From RGIG3102 sp964369975 (GTDB lineage Bacteria; Bacillota; Clostridia; Oscillospirales; Ruminococcaceae), in assembly GCA_964369975.1 (NCBI GenBank), contig CAYJFZ010000036.1:1-6799 (forward strand): a stretch of DNA of 6,799 nucleotides. The letters are read 5' to 3'. Position numbers and translations under genes: made by a program. The notes below the pieces were generated by a model. The model did no database searches. It was not told where the DNA came from and worked only from the letters and a program-made list of their open reading frames with translations. Of this stretch, positions 1 through 6,502 are shown piece by piece (position 1 is the first letter of the stretch; each line of letters opens with the position of its first letter).

Positions 1-28
1 CCACGTTTCTTCTCTTTTATTCTAAACG

Positions 29-120
29 TGAAACTTTAAGTTTACTTAAAGTCATCTATATTTTTTTAATATTCAAAAACACCATTTGAAACCGTTTTGA
101 CCTCACTTGAAACTTTAAGT
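29..120. repeat. Short repeats in the gap beyond the operon terminator
   Basis: The 13-mer TGAAACTTTAAGT occurs at 29-41 and 108-120. The first copy is also the left arm of an inverted repeat ACTTTAAGT-TT-ACTTAAAGT (33-52). A further TGAAAC at 87-92 is 21 bp (two helical turns) from the one at 108-113. A second small inverted repeat, CACGTTT (2-8) and AAACGTG (24-30), lies at the window edge. The layout resembles operator sites for a gene to the left, outside the window; no gene or clear promoter is visible in 1-121. Confidence 0.4.
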
Positions 121-121
121 C

Positions 122-162
122 AAAAAGCAAATTCGCACTATATAAGTGCGAATTTGCTTTTT
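122..162 (-). terminator. Strong factor-independent terminator at the operon end
   Basis: Perfect 18-bp inverted repeat (122-139 and 145-162) around a 5-nt loop ATATA, with a GC-bearing inner stem (TTCGCACT). It begins 32 nt after the symporter stop codon. On the minus strand the stem ends in TTTTT, giving the U-tract; the A-run on the other side would also let it act in the opposite direction. It marks the end of the three-gene transcript. Confidence 0.9.
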
Positions 163-166
163 AAAA

Positions 167-189
167 ATAGTAAAACTAATAGTAAAACT
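167..189. repeat. Two tandem 12-bp units between symporter stop and terminator
   Basis: ATAGTAAAACTA is followed at once by ATAGTAAAACT (period 12 bp). It is a low-complexity AT repeat in the 3' untranslated stretch with no evident function. Confidence 0.4.
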
Positions 190-194
190 CTATG

Positions 195-1652
195 TTATTT
201 TTTTCCACCTTCCCAGATTTTTTTACCAATAACCCATGAGAATCCGCTATAGAACTCTTTTAGTTTCTCATTATTTTCTGGTTTAGTTAATAAGCTCACA
301 ATAATCAAAGTCACAATACTTGCTGGAACTGCTACCCACGCTGCAAAAGCTGATGGTGTTGCAAAGTACATATATATCCATATAGCAAAACCAACACACA
401 TAGAAGATAGACATCCTGCTGATGTTGCTCTTGGCCAGAACATCGCTCCTAGCATTGCAGCGGAAACTACGCAACATGCCATATCAAATCCTAAATTTAC
501 AACTGACAAAATACTTTCTCCGTATATAGCAAGTAACGTTATTATTGCTCCAATTCCTATGGAAGCTATTACATTGTTTCTTTTTTCTTTTTTTGCATCT
601 GAATTTTTGCTAAAGCCTAATCCTTTAACTATATCTACAGTTACAATTGATGCAGCTGTAATTACTGATGTGTCATATGTGCTCATTCCTGCAGCAACAA
701 TTCCACCTAACGCCAACCCTGCTAAGCCTGCCGGTAACATAGCAGCAAGAAGAGGGAATACTTGGTCACTATTTTCAATTCCTGGAATCAATATAGATCC
801 TGCCATTCCAACGATTGCTGCAACAACAGTAAATATTGCTAATAATATGAATGCAAACCAAGAGCCTTTTTTTGCTTGCCCTATACTCTCAGCTGCAAAT
901 ATTGCTCTTTGGCCATCTGTTGTAAAGAATGATAACAAAATACCATAAACTAAAATGTAACTAGCTATTGTTGTCCATCCTGCAGTAGTAGGGTCCATAA
1001 AGCTTTCTGGAAGCTGTGAAATCAAACTTCCAAGCCCACCAACGTTATATAACATTACTGGGAACATTACGCAAACAACTGAAAATATCATTATAATACC
1101 TTGAAGAACATCTGTATATGCTACCGCCAACATACCTCCTAACAATGTATACAACAAAGATATTGCACTCAAAACAATTATTGCAGTAATAACATCAAAT
1201 CCCATCAGAGAATTAGCTACCGCTGCAAAAGCTTTAATTTGACCTGCCGCCGCTCCAATCATAGCCATTGACATTGCAATTGCCGCTGGAACACGTGCAT
1301 ACTTATTATATCTTTGAGCTAAAACATCTCCTGTTGTTACAGGTTTTAGACCACGTAATCTCCCTGCAATTAATGCCATAACAATAAACGAAATTGTCAA
1401 AGATGCTGGGTATAATACTCCCGATACACCTGTAGCGTAAGCCAATCCTAAGGCACCCATTAATGTTGCCACTCCTACATACGTTGCAGCTCCATGAAAT
1501 CCAATCGCATACCATTTTAATTTTCGCCCTGCGATTATATAGTCTTCATTACTTACTCCCTTTCGATACAATATAAATCCAATTGCCAAAACTGCTACAA
1601 ATACGCCAATAATAACAGCTATGTCTAGTCCACCAATCAAAAAATTATCCAT
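195..1652 (-). CDS. Sodium:solute symporter (SSS/SSF family) permease, last gene of the operon
   Basis: Integral membrane carrier of 485 aa that should import a small organic solute using the sodium gradient. The family signature is clear: residues 172-185 read GGMLAVAYTDVLQG, and AAGMSTYDTSV (320-330) matches the conserved helix that carries Ser/Thr ligands of the Na2 sodium site in PutP/vSGLT-type carriers. DYIIAGRKL (37-45) and GQRAIFAAES (247-256) are also typical. Hydrophobic stretches allow about 13 helices, with a short charged C-terminal tail (457-485); this is the usual length. The start is ATG at 1652, preceded by AAAGGAGA with a 6-nt gap. It lies 129 nt downstream of the M24 gene and ends 32 nt before a strong hairpin terminator. 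The substrate cannot be read from the sequence; context suggests the compound handled by the two upstream hydrolases. A proline, pantothenate or sugar carrier cannot be excluded. The family call is secure. Confidence 0.95.
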   Translation of the reverse strand: MDNFLIGGLDIAVIIGVFVAVLAIGFILYRKGVSNEDYIIAGRKLKWYAIGFHGAATYVGVATLMGALGLAYATGVSGVLYPASLTISFIVMALIAGRLRGLKPVTTGDVLAQRYNKYARVPAAIAMSMAMIGAAAGQIKAFAAVANSLMGFDVITAIIVLSAISLLYTLLGGMLAVAYTDVLQGIIMIFSVVCVMFPVMLYNVGGLGSLISQLPESFMDPTTAGWTTIASYILVYGILLSFFTTDGQRAIFAAESIGQAKKGSWFAFILLAIFTVVAAIVGMAGSILIPGIENSDQVFPLLAAMLPAGLAGLALGGIVAAGMSTYDTSVITAASIVTVDIVKGLGFSKNSDAKKEKRNNVIASIGIGAIITLLAIYGESILSVVNLGFDMACCVVSAAMLGAMFWPRATSAGCLSSMCVGFAIWIYMYFATPSAFAAWVAVPASIVTLIIVSLLTKPENNEKLKEFYSGFSWVIGKKIWEGGKK

Positions 1653-1729
1653 TTTATTTCTCCTTTCAAAAAATATAGTTCATATAAATTTTCTTAGCTA
1701 CTCTTCGAATCGATTTTTTTAGTATCTTG

Positions 1730-1764
1730 ACTCTGTATTATTTTTTACAATCAAGACAATTCAA
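1730..1764 (-). repeat. Derivative of the activator promoter region, upstream of the symporter
   Basis: The 14-mer ACTCTGTATTATTT (1730-1743) and the 9-mer ACAATTCAA (1756-1764) occur directly joined at 6603-6625, covering the -35 region and spacer of the activator promoter. Here a 12-nt insert (TTTACAATCAAG) separates them. The TATAAT -10 is not kept; the best remainder (CAAGAT) is poor, so promoter activity for the symporter is uncertain and probably weak. Confidence 0.45.
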
Positions 1765-1781
1765 TGACTTCCATTTTTACT

Positions 1782-3056
1782 CTACAATATAATTACATCC
1801 CACGTACTTTTACCTACAATTTGAGCTTTTTCTTCTGAGAAAACAATTGTATCAATAGGTACAAACCCTTGCTCAAAGTTCATTACTGTGCCAGGAACAA
1901 ATCGTATATCTTCAAATTCATCGGAATTATGATGAAATTCCTTTGGCCCATACACCATAGTTCCGCACCAATCAGGAGGAAATGCAATACCTATTTCATA
2001 TCCGCCTGTCCAAAATTGCTTGCCCCAAATACCCAATTTAATGAAATACTCCCTTACCGGATCCATCAAATCATCCACTTTCATGTTTGGTTTGATAATT
2101 TCTGAAATCATATTTTTTACATCATGCGATTTTCTTAAACATTCTATTATTTCTTTTTCCTTACCCTCTGGAAGTTGAGGCTCTCCAATACAAAAAACTC
2201 TAGAAAAATTGCAATGATAACGATTATGAACTCCCGATAAATCTAATGCAAAAGGAACACCTTTCTTAATTCTATTTCTGCTTGCTGGTGCGTGAAAAGA
2301 ATAAAGTCTTTCTAAGCCCGACCTACACATGTTGATTATTGCCATGTTCTCGCTGCCTGCATTTCTCAATGTGCTCTCATATATTGCTGTTACTTCTAAT
2401 TCTGTCATCCCCTCTTCTACATTTTCAATAACAGCATTTATAGCAGCATTTCCATATTCTCCCGCTATCAAAGTATACTCTACTTCTTTAGGCGATTTAA
2501 CTAGACGTAATTCTCTAACAGCATCTGTTACATCCACAACCTTACACCCATTTTTTTCAAACCCTGCAGTTAATTTATTTGCGACATACGGTGAAGGTCT
2601 ATGACCCCCAAATGACATTCCCACCGTACAATTAAGCCATCCTGAATCCTTAAGATCATCAACTACGCAATCAATAAAACTATGGTCTTTAGTTATTCCA
2701 TGATAAGTATTTCCATACATGATTCTTCCATCATCAGCAAATATTCGTACATCTGTTGCAACAGTTTCTCTCCAAATCAAAGCTTCTTCTGCTGGATTAT
2801 CATACACAATATAGTCATCTTGGTTTATATGTATTGCAATCCCACCTGCACTCATGTCAATCCAAGGTCTTCCACTATGAGCTCTATACCAACATGCATT
2901 ATATCCAATAAAATAAAACATGTCATCTGGTTGTGTGATATATATCATATCCACCTTTTCTCGTTCCATTATTTTTTTTAACTTTTGTTTTCGTTCCTCA
3001 TACTCTTCAAGAGTAAAAGGAACTTGTCTTTTTGTGTTATTTACAACAACTTCCAT
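1782..3056 (-). CDS. M24-family hydrolase of the creatinase / ectoine hydrolase (DoeA) type
   Basis: Cytosolic enzyme of 424 aa with no signal peptide. Residues about 14-180 resemble the creatinase N-terminal domain (FTLEEYEERKQKL, then PDDMFYFIGYNACWYRAH), and about 186-424 the pita-bread catalytic domain. As I recall these families, RYHCNFSRVFCIGEP (279-293) and GGYEIGIAFPPDW (351-363) match ectoine hydrolase and creatinase-like members much better than Xaa-Pro peptidases. Of the five peptidase metal ligands, Asp272 and Glu395 appear kept, but the second Asp is Asn283, the His of GHxxG is replaced in GGYEIG, and the last Glu is absent near 400-403. This fits metal-independent C-N hydrolases. 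His255 (SFHAPAS) is a likely counterpart of the catalytic His. The start at 3056 follows AAAGGAGG with a 5-nt gap. It lies 101 nt after the amidohydrolase with no terminator between. The true substrate (ectoine-like, creatine-like or other) is unknown, and peptidase activity is doubtful. Confidence 0.88.
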   Translation of the reverse strand: MEVVVNNTKRQVPFTLEEYEERKQKLKKIMEREKVDMIYITQPDDMFYFIGYNACWYRAHSGRPWIDMSAGGIAIHINQDDYIVYDNPAEEALIWRETVATDVRIFADDGRIMYGNTYHGITKDHSFIDCVVDDLKDSGWLNCTVGMSFGGHRPSPYVANKLTAGFEKNGCKVVDVTDAVRELRLVKSPKEVEYTLIAGEYGNAAINAVIENVEEGMTELEVTAIYESTLRNAGSENMAIINMCRSGLERLYSFHAPASRNRIKKGVPFALDLSGVHNRYHCNFSRVFCIGEPQLPEGKEKEIIECLRKSHDVKNMISEIIKPNMKVDDLMDPVREYFIKLGIWGKQFWTGGYEIGIAFPPDWCGTMVYGPKEFHHNSDEFEDIRFVPGTVMNFEQGFVPIDTIVFSEEKAQIVGKSTWDVIIL

Positions 3057-3157
3057 TTTATCCTCCTTTCAAACTTACATATGTTATATTTCCCTTGTAA
3101 TCGTGCACAACTAGTATTTTACAAAGAAAACACTTGAATACGTTATATGCTTTAGCT

Positions 3158-4786
3158 TTAACTGCTTCCTTTATCATAGACAACTTCTCCATCGAATATT
3201 GTCATAAGAACTTTAGTCTCCATTATTTCATTAACATTGCACTCTAGCAAATTTTTATCTAAAACAACAATATCCGCAAGTTTTCCTTCCTCGATTGTTC
3301 CTAATTCCTTTTCTCTAAAATTGCAATATGCACTGCCCAAAGTGTACGCTCTTAAGGCTTCTGTCATACTAAGTTTCTCTTCTGGAATGAATCCCTCTTT
3401 TGGCTCTCCATCATCTGTTAGTCGAGTAACTGCTCTAAATATTCCTCTCATAGGGTTTAGAGGTGCAATTGGATAGTCTGTTCCAAAAGATAATATCCCC
3501 CCAGCCTCTTGTATCGTTTTAAATGGCCATGCTGTATTTATTCTTTCTGGTCCCAATATTTCATGGAAAGGATGATTTTCAAATTCATATTTCGGCATAT
3601 GATCCGGCTGCACCGAAGCTATTATTTCCATTTCCTGAAAGTATTTTCCATCTTCTGGCTTCATACACTCAAAGTGTTCTATTGTATGTCGCATATTTTC
3701 AAAACCATTTTCTTTTTTTGCATACTCGAATGCACGCAATGCTAAACGCACTCCTCCATCACCACAAGCATGCAATCTACATCTAATTCCATTTTGTTCC
3801 AATACTTTCACTCTTTCAAAAAGTTCATTTTCTTCAAAAAGAGCTTTACCTTTGAAACCTTCCATTCCCTCATAATCATCAATCATTAAGCCTGTATATC
3901 CCATAGGGGTTCCATCAACAAATCCTTTCACACCTGAAAATTGTACTTTTTCAGATGAATACATTTTTTTCAAGTAAACTAACTTTCCTATTGACTCTGT
4001 TATTGGAGGGCAAAAGTGCACTCTAGTTTTTAGCTTTCCTCTTTTTTCCAGTTCCTCAAACCCACGATACTTCATTATGTTATATAGCTGCATATCACTA
4101 ACAGCTGTTATTCCCAACTCAACTGTTCTTTCAGAAAACTTTTCAACCAAAGCAAGATGCTCAAAATCTGAAACATCGAAGATATATGAAATGACATTAA
4201 GCGCTGCATCTTCGTGTAAATATCCACTTGGTTCCCCTATTTCATTTTTGAAAATTTCGCCATGACTAGGATTCGGAGTATCTTTTGTAATATCAAAATA
4301 TTCTAATGCCTTGCTATTTACCCAAGCACCGTGACATTCTTTATTAAGTAAAAATACAGGTTTATCAGGAAAATATTTATCCAAGCTTTCTTTACTTGGT
4401 AGTTTTCTCCCTTCCCATTTAAAATGATCCCATGCACCTCCTAAAACCCAAAAATAATCATACTTCATGTTGCTTATTTTATCGTATAACATTTTCGCCG
4501 CTTCTTCCTCAGATTTTGCATCTCTTAGAATTCCTCCTTCTTCCATTAATGTTCCTTGCAAAATATGTGTATGTACATCATGAAATCCTGGCATAATCAA
4601 CGCATCACCAAAATCAGTCACACATGTGTTTTCCTCATAGTCTTTTTTTGAGACTTTATCATATGCAATCTTTTGTATTTTATTTCCCTCTATCACAACA
4701 TAACCACTATTAGCAGTAAGACAATCAGGGGAAAGAATTTTTCCAATTATGACATGTTTATTTTTTCCCTCACACTTTTTTATCAT
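3158..4786 (-). CDS. Amidohydrolase family 3 protein (YtcJ / NfdA-like metal-dependent hydrolase)
   Basis: Cytosolic metal-dependent hydrolase of 542 aa, the usual size for the YtcJ/N-substituted formamide deformylase branch of the amidohydrolase superfamily. Visible parts in order: an N-terminal beta-sandwich strand with VIEGNKIQKI (31-40); PGFHDVHTH (66-74) with the metal-binding HxH His72 and His74; KGFVDGTPMG (287-296), whose Lys287 is a possible bridging lysine; LHACGDGG (338-345) with His339; RHTIEHFE (366-373) with His371; FGTDYPIAPLNPMRG (434-448) with Asp437; and the C-terminal LGTIEEGKLADIVVLD (495-510) that rejoins the sandwich. All expected ligands are present, so it should be active. 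Family members cleave amide, formamide or cyclic amide bonds; the substrate here is not known. It is the first gene after the sigma-54 promoter, with a leader of about 84 nt and an SD-like AAGAGGG only 4 nt before ATG. Deacylation of the M24 product is an inference from context. Confidence 0.9.
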   Translation of the reverse strand: MIKKCEGKNKHVIIGKILSPDCLTANSGYVVIEGNKIQKIAYDKVSKKDYEENTCVTDFGDALIMPGFHDVHTHILQGTLMEEGGILRDAKSEEEAAKMLYDKISNMKYDYFWVLGGAWDHFKWEGRKLPSKESLDKYFPDKPVFLLNKECHGAWVNSKALEYFDITKDTPNPSHGEIFKNEIGEPSGYLHEDAALNVISYIFDVSDFEHLALVEKFSERTVELGITAVSDMQLYNIMKYRGFEELEKRGKLKTRVHFCPPITESIGKLVYLKKMYSSEKVQFSGVKGFVDGTPMGYTGLMIDDYEGMEGFKGKALFEENELFERVKVLEQNGIRCRLHACGDGGVRLALRAFEYAKKENGFENMRHTIEHFECMKPEDGKYFQEMEIIASVQPDHMPKYEFENHPFHEILGPERINTAWPFKTIQEAGGILSFGTDYPIAPLNPMRGIFRAVTRLTDDGEPKEGFIPEEKLSMTEALRAYTLGSAYCNFREKELGTIEEGKLADIVVLDKNLLECNVNEIMETKVLMTIFDGEVVYDKGSS

Positions 4787-4880
4787 AAATCCCTCTTTTC
4801 TTAAATCATACTTAGTTGTATTGAAAATTCAACAAATTACTTTTATCTTAAGTTTATGTTTTATCTTCAATATATATTAA

Positions 4881-4896
4881 AGCAATTATCATACCA
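4881..4896 (-). promoter_or_regulatory. Sigma-54 (-24/-12) promoter of the amidohydrolase-M24-symporter operon
   Basis: The minus strand reads TGGTATGATAATTGCT, against the sigma-54 consensus TGGCACG-N4-TTGCW. The invariant GG and GC are both present with exactly 10 nt between them (GG at 4895-4894, GC at 4883-4882). The predicted start is near 4870, giving a leader of about 84 nt before the amidohydrolase ATG. The element lies between a sigma-54 activator gene and the first structural gene, with palindromic sites upstream, so position, orientation and sequence agree. I saw no equally good match in the other gaps. Confidence 0.85.
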
Positions 4897-4951
4897 AAAC
4901 TGTTTTCCCTTATTTTGCAACAAATTTATTTACTTTTTCTATTGCAAAAAT

Positions 4952-4977
4952 AAAAAATTTCATTTCTGAAATTTTTT
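4952..4977. promoter_or_regulatory. Putative activator site 1 (promoter-proximal palindrome)
   Basis: Perfect inverted repeat with 11-nt arms around a 4-nt spacer (TTTC). Its core ATTTCA-N4-TGAAAT at 4957-4972 is shared with two further sites. The centre is about 94 bp upstream of the predicted sigma-54 transcription start, a usual place for an enhancer-binding protein. The A- and T-runs at the ends lengthen the palindrome and may be incidental. The neighbouring activator's Fis-type HTH is the obvious candidate ligand. Confidence 0.7.
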
Positions 4978-5033
4978 TTCTGTGATTTACTATTCTACTT
5001 TATACATTACATTGAAATTTAAACAGTATATTT

Positions 5034-5051
5034 TATTTCAAAAATGAAATA
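5034..5051. promoter_or_regulatory. Putative activator site 2
   Basis: Inverted repeat TATTTCA-AAAA-TGAAATA with the same ATTTCA-N4-TGAAAT core (5035-5050). The centre is about 172 bp upstream of the predicted start and 22 bp from site 3, close to two helical turns, so two dimers could sit on the same DNA face. A possible lone half-site TGAAAT is at 5013-5018. Confidence 0.7.
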
Positions 5052-5082
5052 GCGATATTTCATTTTTGAAATATCGCTATTT
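5040..5082 (-). terminator. Possible terminator of the activator gene, coincident with operator site 3
   Basis: In the transcript, the 16-bp perfect stem with a 4-nt loop begins at the activator stop codon and is followed by a short U-rich stretch (CATTTTTG). The stem is AT-rich, with G/C pairs only in the GCGA block and at its inner end, and the U-tract is short, so termination may be partial. Readthrough into the operon would add to sigma-54 transcription. Confidence 0.4.
5047..5082. promoter_or_regulatory. Putative activator site 3, overlapping the activator stop codon
   Basis: Perfect inverted repeat with 16-nt arms (5047-5062 and 5067-5082) around TTTT, containing the shared core ATTTCA-N4-TGAAAT at 5057-5072. 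It runs over the activator's TAG stop (5079-5077) and shares four bases with site 2. The centre is about 194 bp upstream of the predicted sigma-54 start. It is by far the longest palindrome in the control region and may have a second job as a terminator. Confidence 0.7.
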
Positions 5083-6474
5083 GATATTGTACTTTTTCAC
5101 CCTACGAGATAATGTTGCTTCATTCATGCCCAATTTTTCTGCAACAATATTGCCTTTTTTATATTTCTCAAACATTTCATTTAAAACTCTTTTTTCGTAG
5201 TCTTCCATAAGCTCATTTAATGTTTTTTCGCTATTTTTCAAATCTTCATACTCGAACTCTTGACTTATTCCTAGGATTTTTTTTATTTGTTCCGCTGTAA
5301 TTATCTTGCTTTCAATTGAATAAAATATCCTCTCTACTATGTTGTGCAACTCCCTCACATTTCCTGGCCAAGAATATTCCTGCATTATATTTAACGCTTC
5401 CTTTATTATGACTTTTTGTGATGCTTTCTTGTTTGAAAATTTCTTTGAAAAAGCATTAATGAAATACGGTATATCTTCTTTTCTTTCTTTCAACGGAGGT
5501 ATTTCAAATTGAATAATGTTTAATCTGTAATATAAATCTTCCCTAAAAAGTTTTTCCTCAATAAGGGTTTTTAAATTTTTATTTGTAGCCGCTATTATTC
5601 TAACATCACAAGATATATATTTTTCTCCTCCTATTTTCATGAATTCTTTTTCTTGCAATACCCTCAGTAATTTCGATTGCATAGAAAGTGGTAATTCCCC
5701 AATTTCATCTAATAGTAACGTTCCCCCATTTGCCAATTCAAACAGCCCTTTTTTCCCTTGAGTATTTGCACCTGTAAAAGCTCCCTTTTCATATCCAAAA
5801 AATTCGCTTTCTAATAAATTTTCTGGAACTGCAGCACAATTAACAGTAATAAAAGGTTTATCTTTTCTGCTACTATTTTCATAAATATAATTTGCGAAAA
5901 TTTCTTTTCCTACTCCTGTGTTGCCTGTAATTAAAACTGTTGTATCATAAATTGCAATTTGCTTTGCGTTATGTATCAGAGTTTTCATAGCTGGGCTTTC
6001 CGCCACTATATCACCCAAATCCTCTTTATTCTTCTTCTGTAAGTGATTTATTTTTTCTTCTGTAAAATCTATTTTCTCTTCATATGCTTTTATCTTGTTT
6101 TGTAAATTAGATGTTTCTGTAACATCAACTTCAGTGCATATTACATATTTTAATTTTTCATCTTTATAGTAGGGTACTCCTGTGATAAATGTTTTGTTAT
6201 TCTTACCCTGATTTTGCAAAATACTTGCTTCTTCTCCTGTTTCAATAACTTTTAACGTGCAACTCTCCTTAATGTATTTATCCTTTACGAATTCTTTTAC
6301 ATTCATACCTATCATTTCTTCTCTCGTAAATTCATTAGTCATGCAGCTTTCATCATTAACTAAAAGCATCGTTCCTTCGGCGTCTGCAATATACACTCCA
6401 ACTTTCACACTATTTAAAATCCCTACTAATTCCTTTTCTAAATCGTATATTTTCTCCAAAACTTTCTTCCCCAT
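5077..6474 (-). CDS. Sigma-54-dependent transcriptional activator (PAS-AAA+-Fis HTH)
   Basis: Bacterial enhancer-binding protein of 465 aa that should use ATP hydrolysis to open sigma-54 promoters. Numbering from the ATG: PAS sensor about 14-118 (GILNSVKVGVYIADAEG at its start); a charged, helix-prone linker about 121-152; the AAA+ domain about 155-385 with Walker A GNTGVGKE (184-191), the sigma-54-contacting GAFTGA loop (231-236), Walker B GTLLLDEIGE (251-260), FREDLYYRLN (310-319) and SWPGNVREL (368-376); and a Fis-type helix-turn-helix about 440-461 (NIVAEKLGMNEATLSRRVKK). There is no receiver domain, so a small ligand or partner at PAS is the likely signal. An in-frame TTG at 6495 would add 7 residues, but ATG at 6474 has AAAGGGG 5 nt upstream, a site that would otherwise lie inside the gene. 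The next gene downstream starts behind a matching sigma-54 promoter and palindromes, so this is almost certainly its local activator. Confidence 0.94.
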   Translation of the reverse strand: MGKKVLEKIYDLEKELVGILNSVKVGVYIADAEGTMLLVNDESCMTNEFTREEMIGMNVKEFVKDKYIKESCTLKVIETGEEASILQNQGKNNKTFITGVPYYKDEKLKYVICTEVDVTETSNLQNKIKAYEEKIDFTEEKINHLQKKNKEDLGDIVAESPAMKTLIHNAKQIAIYDTTVLITGNTGVGKEIFANYIYENSSRKDKPFITVNCAAVPENLLESEFFGYEKGAFTGANTQGKKGLFELANGGTLLLDEIGELPLSMQSKLLRVLQEKEFMKIGGEKYISCDVRIIAATNKNLKTLIEEKLFREDLYYRLNIIQFEIPPLKERKEDIPYFINAFSKKFSNKKASQKVIIKEALNIMQEYSWPGNVRELHNIVERIFYSIESKIITAEQIKKILGISQEFEYEDLKNSEKTLNELMEDYEKRVLNEMFEKYKKGNIVAEKLGMNEATLSRRVKKYNIK

Positions 6475-6479
6475 CTTTT

Positions 6480-6486
6480 CCCCTTT
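6480..6486 (-). promoter_or_regulatory. Ribosome-binding site that fixes the activator start
   Basis: The minus strand reads AAAGGGG, then AAAAG, then ATG (6474). The spacing is ideal for the ATG and impossible for the in-frame TTG at 6495, which lies upstream of the site and has no purine-rich motif before it (TTAATATTG). This supports the 465-residue form. Confidence 0.75.
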
Positions 6487-6502
6487 GTGCAACAATATTA
6501 AC

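Noticed and set aside
559..948. 129-codon plus-strand reading frame opposite the symporter
   Set aside because: It is a shadow of the symporter coding strand: no ribosome-binding site, and a composition that mirrors hydrophobic codons on the other strand. The other plus-strand frames inside the four genes were dropped for the same reason.
1725..1756. TCTTGA...TCAAGA inverted repeat between M24 and symporter genes as a terminator
   Set aside because: Only a 6-bp stem with a 20-nt loop and no GC-rich stem; the gene order favours readthrough.
1782..3056. Calling the M24 protein an Xaa-Pro aminopeptidase, or naming it doeA outright
   Set aside because: Key metal ligands for the peptidase are missing, and a firm ectoine hydrolase name is not justified without DoeB or other ectoine genes nearby.
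3093..3125. TTGTAA...TTACAA with a central GTGCAC between the amidohydrolase and M24 genes
   Set aside because: Short arms and a long spacer, no U-tract and no second copy; not convincing as an operator or terminator.
4821..4832. TTGAA-AA-TTCAA palindrome in the operon leader
   Set aside because: Five-base arms in AT-rich DNA are expected by chance, and it does not match the activator core motif.
6475..6495. TTG start adding 7 residues to the activator
   Set aside because: The strong AAAGGGG motif lies between this TTG and the ATG at 6474 and is correctly spaced only for the ATG.
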